Source: Streptomyces sp. 135
Lineage (GTDB): Bacteria > Actinomycetota > Actinomycetes > Streptomycetales > Streptomycetaceae
DNA: 64,000 nucleotides
Direction: 5' to 3'
Assembly: GCF_020026305.1 (NCBI RefSeq)
Contig: NZ_CP075691.1
Location: 2,666,001-2,730,000 of the forward strand
The notes under the pieces are model-generated. The model was not told the DNA's origin, ran no database searches, and saw only the letters and a list, made by a program, of their open reading frames with translations. Positions 18,415 through 27,643 of the stretch are shown here, piece after piece; position 1 is the stretch's first letter; each line of letters begins with the position of its first letter. Made by a program: the position numbers and the translations under genes.

Positions 18415-18827
18415 TTCAAGTGACGCGTCTCACCTGCGGTGATGCCGAAGGAGCGGACATAACCATCCGTTTCCATCCGGCTGCATCCTCTTCGATCCGG
18501 CTCGATCGACCCTGGTGAGGCGTTCGCCGCACGGCTTCTTCGCCGCAGTCGTCGGCCACCGCACCCCCAAGGGGTGCGTAACCCGGCGTCCTGGGCCGAC
18601 GGTCTGCTTCTGGACTGTGACGACTCCTGTGAGCCTCCGGCAGTATGGCCCTGCCTTCTCGTCAACTACGGTCCGTAGCGAAGCGGCGGTGCCCCGCGAC
18701 TGCTGGATGGGATACCGGCTCGAAAACTCGAACTCGCTCCAAATGGGGCGGCGACGATCGGCGGCGATGACGTGCAGGAGACCTCGCGCACCGTGTCCGA
18801 GCACAAGGTCCGCCGCCTTGCGGTATT

Positions 18828-19199
18828 TCAGCAGTCACGCTGCCGGCCCTGTGCGGTCGGCCGAAGTCGAACCGCACGGTAGTCCAGCCAGCCCTTGATG
18901 CCGCCGTTGAGGTGCTTGCCGTAGTACCAGGTGATTCCGGACTTCTTCGTCTTGCAGTAAACGCGGAAGGGCGCGCCCGCCCAGAGCTCCTCCTTGTTCG
19001 CGTAGCTGTAGCCCGGGCCGTTCTGTATGACGGACCTGAACGAGTTGGTGACATTCCAGGTCTGGTCCGCGATGTTCTTCGTGCACGCGGACGAGCCGGT
19101 AGCGGATGCGCTCGGCGCCATCAGCAGGGAGCCGCCAAGCGCGACGATGACGGTGGCGGCTCCGGTGAGAAGTGGCTTCCGGATGTTGGTACGGCGCAT
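18828..19199 (-). CDS. Small secreted protein of unknown function
   Basis: About 123 residues. MRRTNIRKPLLTG, a hydrophobic core and the cleavage-site-like PSASA give a signal peptide. The mature part has two Cys residues (SSACTKN and FRVYCKTK), many aromatic residues (GITWYYGKHLNGG) and the tail WLDYRAV, resembling small actinobacterial secreted SH3-like proteins. The last ten or so residues (RPTAQGRQRDC) look unlike the rest, so the gene may be cut at its 3' end. No confident function. Confidence 0.6.
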   Translation of the reverse strand: MRRTNIRKPLLTGAATVIVALGGSLLMAPSASATGSSACTKNIADQTWNVTNSFRSVIQNGPGYSYANKEELWAGAPFRVYCKTKKSGITWYYGKHLNGGIKGWLDYRAVRLRPTAQGRQRDC

Positions 19200-19439
19200 G
19201 GGCGAAGAGTGGATCAAGCGTCAAGGGCGCTGACGAAGATTTGTGATGCCCATGGCGAGACCTCGTCTCCCATGCCTGCCCAGCTCCCCGGTCCGACGGG
19301 GGTGTGTTTCGACGTCGGCGGGGCAACGGAGCCCGCACGCATGCCGAGCGGCCTGCCCGAGGGCTTCGGACAGGCGCCGTTCTAGCCGGGTGATGCGCGA
19401 GAACAAGCGGCCGTTGTGGGCCGTGAGGTTCGCGGCGTC

Positions 19440-20235
19440 TGCCTACAGAGACTGACCGGCGCAGGCCGAGGTGGAGGTCAGCGCGTATCTCGTAGCGGAT
19501 CCGCAGGCAGTTGAACTGGTGCAGCTCGGGGAAGGTCCGCTCGACTATCCAGCGGGTCCTCCCGCGTCCGGAGCCGTGGGCGACTCCGCGGCGAGCGATC
19601 CTCAGGGTCATGCTGCGGTGACGGGGGACGCGGCGGTACTTGTCGTAGTCGTAGCCGCGGTCGGCTTTAGAGCTGGCGGGGCCGTCGGCGAGGTCTGCCA
19701 CGCAGGCCCGGATCGGTGGGATCGCGTCCAGCAACGGCAGGAGCTGAGTGACATCGTGGCGATTGCCGCCAGTCAGTGTGACGGCGAGCGGGGTGCCGTG
19801 CCGGTCAACGGCCAGGTGGTGCTTGCTGCCCGGCCGACGCCGGTCGACCGGCGAGGACCCGGCGTACGCCCCCTTGAGCGCGCGGAGGTGCGAACTATCG
19901 GCGGCTGCGTCGTCCATCTCCAGCGGGCTGCTCGCTCGGAACTCGGCGAGCAGCCCCTCGCGCAGACGCGACACGCCTGCCTCGGTCCAGTCCCGCAGTC
20001 GCCGTCAGGCCGTGACGCCGCTGCAACCGACCCGCTCGGCAGGAACGTCCCGCCAGCTCACGCCGTTGTGTACACGATCCCGCGCAGTGCGGTCCGGTCG
20101 TCCATCGGCAGTCGGCCCGGATGGCGATACCGCCGAGGAGCGCGGGGAGGCAGTAGCGCTAGCCGGTCCCACAGGTCGTCAGGCACAGGATCGCCCGTCA
20201 CCTGTAGAACTCTGTCGCTCAGGGCCTCGGCAGCC
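19440..20235 (-). pseudogene. IS5-family transposase remnant
   Basis: Reading on the minus strand from about 20235: VTGDPVPDDLWDRLALLPP, then RYRHPGRLPMDDRTALRGIV, a frame change near 20070, SWRDVPAERVGCSGVTA, a TGA stop near 20005 where the family has Trp, then DWTEAGVSRLREGLLAEF, TGGNRHDVTQLLPLLDAI and the end region ERTFPELHQFNCLRIRYEIR. These are DDE motifs of an IS5-type transposase. The frameshift, internal stop and eroded C-terminus show a dead copy. Terminal repeats were not found. Confidence 0.8.
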
Positions 20236-20391
20236 GAGCCCCGGCCGGTCTCGTTTTGAAGCGATCAGTTGTGCGTCGGTGGCAGTCGGCGAGCCAGTTC
20301 GAGGTCCGTGTCCATGACGGGTGGAAGTGGACGGCTCGACTACGGCATGCACTGCGCCGCGAACGGGCAGGGGGGTGGACATAATTCCGTT

Positions 20392-21729
20392 ATGTCTACT
20401 TCGATGAGTGGCTCTTCCGGCTCTGGTTCCGAGTCGGAGGGAGGTGAGCGGCATGCCTCGTGGCTGGAGTTGTTCTTCGACCTGATCGTGGTCGCGGGGG
20501 TGGGGCAACTGGCGCATCTGCTGCACACGGGGCCGAGCTGGACGTCGCTGGGCCAGTACGCGGTGCTGTTCCTCGCCTTCTGGTTTGCCTGGGTGATGCC
20601 GACCATGTACGGGAACGTGGCGGGGGAGGGGACGCGCGTCGTGACGGTCGTCGCGGCGATGTTCGGGATGGCGGTGATGGCGGCTGCCGTGCCGGGAGTT
20701 CATGATTCCGACGGGAAGGCACGCGCCTTCGCCCTCGGCTACATCGTGGTGCGGCTTATCGCGTCTCGGGTGTGGAGCGGACGCAGGCAGGTAGTTGCGG
20801 ATCTGCCGATCATCCAGCTGGGGGCCGGTCTCACGCCGTGGGTGGTGTCATTGTGGGCGCACGGGGAAGCCCGCTTGTGGCTGTGGGCGGCGGGGCTACT
20901 GATCGACATAGCAGTCATGGTGCGCGTCAGCCGTGAGGCGCTCCAGGCGGAGGTCGACCAGAAGTGGGCGCACGCGGAGGAGCGGGCGGAGCACTGGCTG
21001 CGGCGCGAGGAACGGCGCAGCGTTGCCCTGCCGCCTGAGGAGGCCCATGCGCGGGTCGACCGTGTGCGGAGCAGGTTGCGGAGGAAGCCGCAGGTCGTGG
21101 CTGCCGACACCGAGCACCTGTCGGAGCGGCTGGGGCTCTTCGTGCTGATCGTGCTGGGTGAGGGGCTGGTGCAGTCGGCGTCCGCGGCGAGCGAGGAGCC
21201 GTGGGGCGGCGCGATGCGTGCGGTCGGTATCGGGGTGTTCGTGGTCCTGGTGCTCGTCTGGTCGCTGGCGTTGCGCACCGGTGCGTACGGGTTGCCGCTG
21301 CTGGCGCCGCGAGCGTTGCCGGTGCGGCTGGTGCTGCTGCTGCACTGCTTGTTCGCCGGGGCGGTGGCGGCGCTATCGGCGGCGCTGGGCCGAGCGGTGG
21401 AGCAGGCCGGTGACGCGATGCCGCAGCCCGGCCGGCTGCTGCTGGCTGGCGTGCTGGCGCTGAGCCTTGCCATGACGCTAGTGTGCGCGCTGGTGTCCGG
21501 TTGGGGCGTGGGCTGGGCCTTGGGGGCAGTCGGGCCGGCGCTGGTGGTCGTGGGCGTCCTGGCGGCGGCCCCGGGGACGTGGGTCCCCGAGGGGTTCGGC
21601 ACTGTGGTGTCGGTGGCACTGGCGGTGCTCGCCCTTGCCTGGCCGGTGGCCTGGCGGGCGTACCAGCCCGGTACTACCGCGACGAAAGAGCCCGCTCGGG
21701 GCGCCGGCTCGGCGGGGTTTTCGGGGTGA
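20392..21729 (+). CDS. Low temperature requirement protein A (LtrA) family
   Basis: About 445 residues with some ten membrane helices. The N-terminal signature is clear: HASWLELFFDLIVVAGVGQLAH; later HLSERLGLFVLIVLGEGLVQ is the second LtrA signature. Between the two helix bundles lies a strongly charged, helical segment (about residues 180-235, rich in Glu and Arg). The family is widespread in actinomycetes; transport or signalling roles are guessed but unproven. ATG 20392 begins the conserved N-terminus and has a G-rich Shine-Dalgarno-like stretch 11 bp upstream. The downstream TetR remnant may once have regulated it. Confidence 0.85.
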   Translation: MSTSMSGSSGSGSESEGGERHASWLELFFDLIVVAGVGQLAHLLHTGPSWTSLGQYAVLFLAFWFAWVMPTMYGNVAGEGTRVVTVVAAMFGMAVMAAAVPGVHDSDGKARAFALGYIVVRLIASRVWSGRRQVVADLPIIQLGAGLTPWVVSLWAHGEARLWLWAAGLLIDIAVMVRVSREALQAEVDQKWAHAEERAEHWLRREERRSVALPPEEAHARVDRVRSRLRRKPQVVAADTEHLSERLGLFVLIVLGEGLVQSASAASEEPWGGAMRAVGIGVFVVLVLVWSLALRTGAYGLPLLAPRALPVRLVLLLHCLFAGAVAALSAALGRAVEQAGDAMPQPGRLLLAGVLALSLAMTLVCALVSGWGVGWALGAVGPALVVVGVLAAAPGTWVPEGFGTVVSVALAVLALAWPVAWRAYQPGTTATKEPARGAGSAGFSG

Positions 21730-21781
21730 AGTGTGATTCCGTACCTCCCTGGAGGAGGAACGCGTTCGTCACGATCGAGGT

Positions 21782-22190
21782 GTGACTGCGAAGCAAGAAC
21801 CGATCAGCCGGCGTGAACGACCCGCGACGCGACCCTGACGCGGCGGAGGATCGTCGATGTGGCGGTGCGGGTCATGCGGTCCGAGGGGCTGGGGAAAGTG
21901 ACCATGCGGCGCCTGGCCCAGGAGCTGGACACCGGCCCGGCCTCGCTCTACGTCTAGGTTGCCAACCCGAGCCGCACGCGCCGTCCTGGACGCACTCCTG
22001 GCGAGTTGGAGCTGCCCGCCGACCGATCCGAGACCGGCCTGGCGCGAGGACCTCGTCGCGAACCTCACCTCCTACACCCGTCTGCTCTTCAAGCACCCGC
22101 AGCTCGCCCGCTCCGCCCTGGTCGCACGCCCCAGCGGCACGAACTACCTCACCTGCTCGAACGCCTCCTGCTGCCCACCCTCAGCGGCGC
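21782..22190 (+). pseudogene. TetR-family regulator remnant, cut by an IS630 element
   Basis: Starting at GTG 21782 the sequence reads TAKQEPISRRERPATRP, then after a frame change the helix-turn-helix IVDVAVRVMRSEGLGKVTMRRLAQELDTGPASLYV, followed by a TAG stop and further TetR-like sequence (REDLVANLTSYTRLLFKHP). It ends near 22190 where IS630-type sequence begins. At least one frameshift and one stop are present, so it is not functional. Confidence 0.75.
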
Positions 22191-22192
22191 CC

Positions 22193-23083
22193 CGCGCGAG
22201 CAGGTCGCCTGGGGCTGCCAGTTACCTGCCGAGACCGGCGTACCGCTGTCGCGCTGGTCCTGCCCGGAGCTGGCCGCCGAGCTGACCGTGCGCGGGATCA
22301 CCGGGACCGTCTCCGCGTCCACGGTGCGTCGCTGGCTTCGCGAGGACGCGCTCAAACCCTGGCAGTACCGGTCCTGGATCTTTCATCCGCGACCCGGACT
22401 TCCGCGCCAAGGCCCAGCGTGTCCTGGATCTGTACGCCCGCAGGTTCGAGGGTGTCTCGCTGGGCCGGGACGAGTACGTCGTCTCCAGCGACGAGAAGAC
22501 CTCCGTCCAGGCCCGCTGCCGTTGTCATCCGACCCTGGCCCCGGGCCGGGCCCGGGCGATGCGCGTCAACCATGAGTACGGCCGCGGCGGCGCGCTGGCT
22601 TACATGGCCGTCTACGACGTACACCGCGCGAAGGTCTTCGGCCGCTGCGAGCCGAAGACCGGCATCGTTCCCTTCATGGCCCTGGTCACCCAGGTCATGA
22701 CCACCGAGCCCTACGCGAGCGCGAAACGCGTCTTCTGGATCGTCGACAACGGCTCCTCCCACCGAGGGCAGAAGGCCATCGACCGTCTGACCACAGCGTT
22801 TCCGAACGCGGTCATGGTCCACACCCCTGTACACGCCTCCTGGACAAACCAGATCGAGATCTTCTTCTCGATCGTCCAGCGCAAGATCGCCCAACCCAAC
22901 GACTTCACGGACCTGACCCAGGTCCGGGACCGGCTCCGAGCCTTCGAACACCGCTACAACGCCACGGCACAGCCGTTCCAGTGGAAGTTCACCACCTCCG
23001 ACCTGGACGATCTGCTGGCCCGGCTCGACCGACACACACTCACCGACCGACGAGAAGAATCCTCCGTCGCCCTGGCGGCCTGA
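22193..23083 (+). pseudogene. IS630-family transposase remnant
   Basis: The 5' part (LSRWSCPELAAELTVRGI, SASTVRRWLREDALKPWQYRSWIF) is in one frame. One extra T near 22380 shifts it to the frame that continues IRDPDFRAKAQRVLDLYARRF to the stop at 23083. The DDE residues are visible in SSDEKTSVQ, WIVDNGSSHRG and SWTNQIEIFFS. The N-terminal DNA-binding third is missing and replaced by TetR gene sequence. The remaining sequence is well conserved, so the damage is probably recent. Confidence 0.85.
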
Positions 23084-23335
23084 TCAACCCCCGAAGGACT
23101 TCCGGAGCTGACCACTAAAAGAGCGTTTTGTCCCGCCCGGGGTGCTTCATTGCAGTTCAGACGGCGGACCGCTTCTGCTCGGCTGGGGCGGTAGGCGTGT
23201 CTTGTGGCAGGTGAGGCAGATGACGGCCTTCGAGGGTCCGTTTCGGTCCCTTCGCTCCTGTCTGATCCCAACACGCCCCCGGTCACGCTGGTTTGCGCCC
23301 TGTGGCGGGACGGCGGCCATCGGTACTACCGAAAC

Positions 23336-24097
23336 ATGCCACGTAAGCAGCGGCCGTACCCGAGTGACCTGTCCGATGCCCGTTGGGAACTGCTGGAACC
23401 GACTTTGACAGCCTGGCGGGCCGAAAGAAGAGGGAAGGGCCTGGACATCGGGCGGCCGCCCGAGCACGATCTGCGCCGGATCATGGACGCCATCCTCTAT
23501 GTCGACCGAACCGGAATCCCATGGCGGTACCTGCCACACGACTTCGCACCATGGGAAACCGTCTACGGATACTTCGCCGCCTGGCAGAAGGACGAGGTCT
23601 TCGACCAGCTCAACGGTCTCCTGCGCCGACTGGTCCGAAAGGCCGAAGGCCGCGACGCCGAGCCCACCGCCTGCATCCTCGACGCCCAGAGCATCAAGAC
23701 CTCAGCCAACGTGCCCGCCGCAGGCCAGGGCATCGACGCGGGTAAGAAGATCGCAAGCCGCAAACGTCACATCGGCGTCGACACGCTCGGCCTCCTCCTG
23801 GCCGTGTTGGTCACCGCCGCCAGCGTCTCCGACAATGCCGGCGACATCCACGTGCTCTCGAACATCGCCGCCGACCACCCCCGCATCACCAAAGCCTGGG
23901 CTGACACCGGCTACCGCACCAAGGTCATCGAACACGGCGCCCGCCTCGGCATCGACGTCGAAGTCACCCGCCGCGACCCCGCCCAGAAGGGCTTCAAGGT
24001 GATTCCGCGGCGCTGGGTCGTCGAGCGGACCATCGGTTGGCTCATGCACCACCGCCGGCTCACCCGCGAATCAACCCCGAACTGGCGCGACGCATGA
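23336..24097 (+). CDS. IS5-family transposase
   Basis: About 253 residues. RPYPSDLSDARWELLEPTL and RRIMDAILYVDRTGIPWRYLPHDF are the usual IS5 N-terminus. Catalytic residues appear in CILDAQSIKTSA (first Asp), WADTGYRTKVIEHG (second Asp) and RRWVVERTIGWLMHHRRLTR (Glu). The family normally continues for another 20-25 residues after this last motif; here the protein turns to ESTPNWRDA and stops, so the C-terminus is shortened. It may or may not be active. Confidence 0.85.
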   Translation: MPRKQRPYPSDLSDARWELLEPTLTAWRAERRGKGLDIGRPPEHDLRRIMDAILYVDRTGIPWRYLPHDFAPWETVYGYFAAWQKDEVFDQLNGLLRRLVRKAEGRDAEPTACILDAQSIKTSANVPAAGQGIDAGKKIASRKRHIGVDTLGLLLAVLVTAASVSDNAGDIHVLSNIAADHPRITKAWADTGYRTKVIEHGARLGIDVEVTRRDPAQKGFKVIPRRWVVERTIGWLMHHRRLTRESTPNWRDA

Positions 24098-24115
24098 CCA
24101 CTGGGCACGGCATCG

Positions 24116-24313
24116 TCACGAACTCGCCGACCCCTGCCGCAACACCCTGAATCGCTGATCCATCAGGTCAACACACTCATGCAAACCCGGAGTCGGTAGA
24201 CCGGCACGCTCACGCATCGCAGCAATGGCCTGCACATTCCGCCCGGCCGAAACGAGGCCGTCCACCTCCGCCTGCGCCTCAACCGAGAGCCGGTCCCACA
24301 GAGCATTCCCCAT
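24116..24313 (-). CDS. Small passenger ORF inside the IS5-type element
   Basis: About 65 residues read against the transposase: MGNALWDRLSVEAQAEVDGL, AGRNVQAIAAMRERAGLPTP, LHECVDLMDQRF. The composition (balanced, helical, with a pattern like short actinobacterial proteins that have an L7/L12-like helix pair) is more protein-like than a chance shadow. It lies wholly between the transposase stop and the right inverted repeat. No function is assigned, and the ribosome-binding site is weak. Confidence 0.4.
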   Translation of the reverse strand: MGNALWDRLSVEAQAEVDGLVSAGRNVQAIAAMRERAGLPTPGLHECVDLMDQRFRVLRQGSASS

Positions 24314-24469
24314 ACCCGCATTGAACCCCACGGACCGCACTCAAGAGCGACCGCGATCCGCTTGAACCGCCGCCTTACCAAACACCCCTGGCGGGACAAA
24401 ACGCTCTTTAAGTGGGCGGGAAGGACGTGGCGACTGGCTGCGACGCCTCTCCGTGCGGAGAGGAAATCG

Positions 24470-24607
24470 GTGACCGTCCTGTGCCCCCGTTGTGTCGCCC
24501 TTCTCGCGAGCGTCTACCGCGTAACCCTCGACGAATTGGCTGCCGCGCATGAGCGCACCCTGTATCCAGCGCGACGCATCGATTATTTCGCGTCCACGGG
24601 GCCCTGA
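24470..24607 (+). CDS. Short Cys-containing protein, possibly a leftover 3' end
   Basis: GTG 24470 is preceded by GGAGAGG at a good distance and opens a 45-codon frame: TVLCPRCVALLASVYRVTLD then ELAAAHERTLYPARR. The CPRC pair could bind metal. A strong terminator follows directly, supporting a real transcription unit. The IS lies just upstream and may have removed the original promoter. Confidence 0.4.
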   Translation: MTVLCPRCVALLASVYRVTLDELAAAHERTLYPARRIDYFASTGP

Positions 24608-24623
24608 GTCCTGGGGACACGCG

Positions 24624-24657
24624 GCGGGCCCGCACGGAGTTCGTTCCGCGGGCCCGC
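24624..24657 (+). terminator. Strong hairpin GCGGGCCCGC
   Basis: A perfect 10-bp arm GCGGGCCCGC at 24624-24633 and 24648-24657 with a 14-nt loop lies 17 bp after the stop of the short ORF. It reads equally well on both strands and may insulate the neighbouring IS copy. Confidence 0.65.
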
Positions 24658-24711
24658 TTCGTCGTCCGCCCTCCAGGGACCGACGCCTGGTCCGGTGGCT
24701 GAGGACCGCTA

Positions 24712-25603
24712 GGTTCTGTCGTCAAATGTCACGCCCACATCAGGAGCGATGCCAAGGTGACGGCTGCTTCGTAGGACCGGGCGGTCTTGTCGTAGCGGGT
24801 GGCGATACCGCGCCACTGCTTGAGGCGGTTGAAGCACCGTTCCACGACGTTGCGGTGCTTGTAGACCTCACGGTCGAAGCCCGGCGGGCGGCCTCCACGG
24901 CTGCCTCGCCGGGCCCGGTTGCCGACCTGGTCGGCCCGCTCGGGAATCGTGTGCGGGATGCCGCGGCGGCGGAGCCAGGTGCGGATCACCTTCGAGCTGT
25001 AGCCCTTGTCGCCCAGGACGTGATCGGGCCGGGTGCGGGGCCGCCCCGGTCCGATCCGGGGCACCCGGACCGCTTCCATCACGGCGGTGAACCGGGTGCA
25101 GTCGTTGATGTTGCCACCGGTGACGACGAAGCCGAGCGGACGGCCCCTGCCGTCACAGGCCAGGTGAATCTTGCTGGTCAGCCCGCCTCGGGAACGGCCA
25201 AGGGCCGGGTCGCAGAGCCCCCTTTTCAAGCTCCGGCCGCATGCTGGTGGGCCCGGACGACCGTGGAATCGACCGACACCAGCCACTCGATGTCGCCCGC
25301 CGCGTCCGCCTTCGCCTGCGCAGCCCGCAGCATCCGGTCGAACGTCCCGCCCGCCGCCCACCTGCGAAAACGCTTATGCAGCGTGGTCCACGGCCCGTAA
25401 CGCTCGGGCACGTCCCGCCAGGCCGTCCCGGTCCGGAACTTCCACACGATCCCGTTCAGGACCCTGCGGTCATCCAGCCGCTTACGCCCCCGCAACGACT
25501 CGGGCAGCAGCGGCCGGACGAACTCCCACTCAGCATCGGACAGTTCATGACGACGTATCACAACACCATGATCCACCAGCGGTGATCATTTGAAGACACT
25601 GCC
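24712..25603 (-). mobile_element. 892-bp IS5-family (IS427-type) element, copy 1
   Basis: The ends GGTTCTGTCGTCAAATG and the complement of GGCAGTGTCTTCAAATG form imperfect inverted repeats, flanked by TA (24710-24711 and 25604-25605). It is the same length as, and almost identical to, copy 2 at 32294-33185 but in the opposite orientation. Differences seen are a few bases, for example an Arg-Arg versus Arg-Lys codon in the transposase. Copy 1 abuts an IS701-type element. Confidence 0.92.
24729..25576 (-). CDS. IS427-type transposase in two frames, copy 1
   Basis: ORF A (25576 to 25226) encodes RRHELSDAEWEFVRPLLPES, FRTGTAWRDVPERYGPW and VSVDSTVVRAHQHAAGA with the first catalytic Asp. ORF B, in the -1 frame and ending at 24729, begins around KRGLCDPALGRSRGGLTSK and carries the second Asp (HVLGDKGYSSK) and Glu (HRNVVERCFNRLKQWR). 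A run AAAAGGGGG lies at the junction, as expected for programmed frameshifting in this group, but ORF A ends in TGA immediately before that run. Both copies share this arrangement. Confidence 0.85.
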
Positions 25604-25606
25604 TAG

Positions 25607-26948
25607 TACTGCAACGGTCTTTGTTGTGATGGTTGTTCGGGGTGTGGGGGTGGGTGTCCGCGTCGTGTGTAGTGGCTGGTGCGGGCTTGCTGTTGACGTC
25701 GTCGTCGCCAGGCTGACCAGTGCAGGATGTGGTCGATGGACACCGGTCGGCGGTTGGTGAGGCGGGTGATCAGGCGTCTGATCTCGGCGAGGCTGAGGTG
25801 GATGAGCTCGGAGGATCCGTTTCTGCTTTGTGTGTCCAGTTGCCGGGCCCGCAGGACGGTCAGGCAGGCGTGGGCGGCCATGGCCAGGGTCATGTGGCGG
25901 TGCCAGCCGTCATGGTACTCATCAGGCCGCACTCGCCCTGCGGTCCAGGCCCAGCGGCTGCCCGCGACGCGGATCAGTTCGTCCAGCGTGGTGCCTGCCG
26001 GGCAGTAGGCGATGTAGTAAGAGATCTCCTCGGTACGCGAACGCTTCGGCGGGCGATGACCCAGTGTTGCCGGTCGGGCCGGTGCCAGGGGCGGACCTCC
26101 ACTCGGGCCCAGTCGTAGACCCGTGGGCCATGGGCCCCGTTGCCGCAGGAACGGCGCTTCCACTTCTGTCTGGGCAGGCCGGGGAAAAGATCGTGGACGG
26201 GGTGGTCGATGGACCAGCGGGTGACGACGGTGTCGTGCCGGGTGGTGGCCATGACATGGAAGACGTCGGCCTGTTCCAGCTCGAAGCGCCAGCCCTTGCT
26301 GTAGCCGTAGGCGGCATCGGCCGTCACCCATCCGAACGGGATCCTGTCGTGGATCGCCCGGCGGACCATCGCTTTGGCCATGGCTACCTTCGTCTCGAAG
26401 GCGACAGTGTCCTTGATGCCAGCTTGTCGGCACCTTTCCCGGTCGTCGGTCCAGGAGGTGGGCAGATACAAACGGCGGTCGATCAACGTGCGTCCGCGGC
26501 TGCCGGCGTAGGCGAGGAACACACCGATCTGACTGTTCTCGGTGCGACCGGCGGTGCCGGAGTATTGACGTTGCACCCCGGCCGAGCGGATGCCCTTCTT
26601 GAGGAATCCGGTGTCATCGATGATCAGGACGGCATCCCGGTCTCCGAGGTGCTCAACGACGTAGTCGCGCACGTCGTCAAGGACTTCGTCGGCGTCCCAC
26701 TCGATCCGGTTCAGCAGCCGGTGGATCCGGTCAGGGCCCGCGTGCCCGGCTTCTTCCGCGAGTGTCCAGCCGTTCTTCCGCTCCAGCGGAGCGATCAGCC
26801 CCCGCATATAGGCAAGCGCCGACTGCCGCGGCTCTTCCCTGTTGAACCGGTGCACGAACCGCTCGTGCACCGCACCCAGTTCCCCGGCCCACAACGTGAC
26901 ATCAGCAAGCTCCCCGCCCATAACCACATAAACGACCAAGCTGGCCAC
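25607..26948 (-). pseudogene. IS701-family transposase, frameshifted
   Basis: From 26948 the frame encodes LGAVHERFVHRFNREEPRQ, GLIAPLERKNGWTLAEEAGH, the first Asp in AVLIIDDTGFLKKG and the second in FGWVTADAAYGYS, to HWVIARRS near 26055. The homologous reading then moves frame to EEISYYIAYCPAGTTLDELI. The block that should hold the catalytic Glu (normally a VEECFQ-like motif after GSRWA) is replaced by WTAGRVRPDEYHDGWHRH, so about nine residues including the Glu are gone. The element is therefore probably not autonomous. Confidence 0.85.
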
Positions 26949-26974
26949 CAGTCACGCCAAAGACCGTTGCAGTA
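25607..26974 (-). mobile_element. 1368-bp IS701-type element with CTAG duplication
   Basis: TACTGCAACGGTCTTTG at the left end and its exact complement at the right end form the inverted repeats. CTAG occurs on both sides (25603-25606 and 26975-26978), matching the YTAR 4-bp duplications of IS701-like elements. The left CTAG includes the last C of the neighbouring IS427 copy, so the two elements are joined without a spacer. Confidence 0.9.
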
Positions 26975-26978
26975 CTAG

Positions 26979-27460
26979 GAGGTGTGGCGGCCGCCTGCCG
27001 CCTGGCGGCGCTTGGCGCGTTCGACCTGTCGTAGCAGCAGGTCGGCGAACGGCTGCCTCGATGGGGTCGTCAAATTCGACGGGGCGGTGGATGGCGCGGT
27101 CCTTGTACGCGCCCATGGCATCGGTGAAGAGCGCGGAGGCGGCTGTCTGCCCAGCAGGGCGTGCGGCTTGTGCGCCGCAAGCGGCTGGTGATGCAGCCGC
27201 AGGCCCAGTGACGACTGGCCCGAAAAGGTGGTCAGCTTGGTGTCTACGCCACTGCCCAGCCCCCGTGGCGCGGTGTCCTGACCGGGGTCGGGGAAGACCT
27301 CGACGACGTGACCGTGGTCGTAGGCGATGGCGTTATCACTGATCTGCACCCCGCCAGTGGTCTGTCGCAGCTGATGTTCGATGGTGGCTTGCAGTTGCTG
27401 TGCACCAGTTGGAGACAGCGCTGCCGCGGAAAGTCCAATGACAGCGGCGCCAGCTGCCAC
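26979..27460 (-). pseudogene. Secreted small-protein gene remnant
   Basis: From GTG 27460 the frame gives a signal-peptide-like AAGAAVIGLSAAALSPTGAQ and then QTTGGVQISDNAIAYDHGHV, EVFPDPGQDTAPRG, which resemble the N-termini of small exported peptidase-inhibitor-like proteins of Streptomyces. After about residue 75 the sequence loses that character and another frame looks more coding (FTDAMGAYKDRAIHRPVEFD), pointing to frameshifts. It ends at the IS701 boundary, so it may have been cut by the insertion. Confidence 0.45.
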
Positions 27461-27643
27461 GGTGGTGCCGACGGGGCGGAGTTAGCTGCGCTGCTGGTGG
27501 TGCTCGTCGTCGAGCCGGGCCAGCTGCTACCCGCCGCGGCCCGTGTGGCTGTGGCGATGGCCGCGGACCGTTTCCTTCCTCCTGGCCGCCCTGTTCCGTT
27601 GCCGGCCGGGCCGGCAGCTCTGGCGGGTGGCGTGGGGAGTGGC

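Larger units (their letters stand above)
23119..24408 (+). mobile_element. 1290-bp IS5-type insertion sequence with TAA duplication
   Basis: The ends are inverted repeats: AAGAGCGTTTTGTCCCGCC at the left and its reverse complement at the right, continuing with mismatches (CGGGGTGCTT versus AGGGGTGTTT). They are flanked by TAA at 23116-23118 and 24409-24411, a 3-bp target duplication typical of IS5-family members that use TNA targets. It carries a transposase gene and a small ORF on the opposite strand. Confidence 0.9.

Noticed and set aside
18391..18480. Complete tRNA gene
   Set aside because: Only the T arm and acceptor strand can be formed; the upstream bases give no anticodon or D arm.
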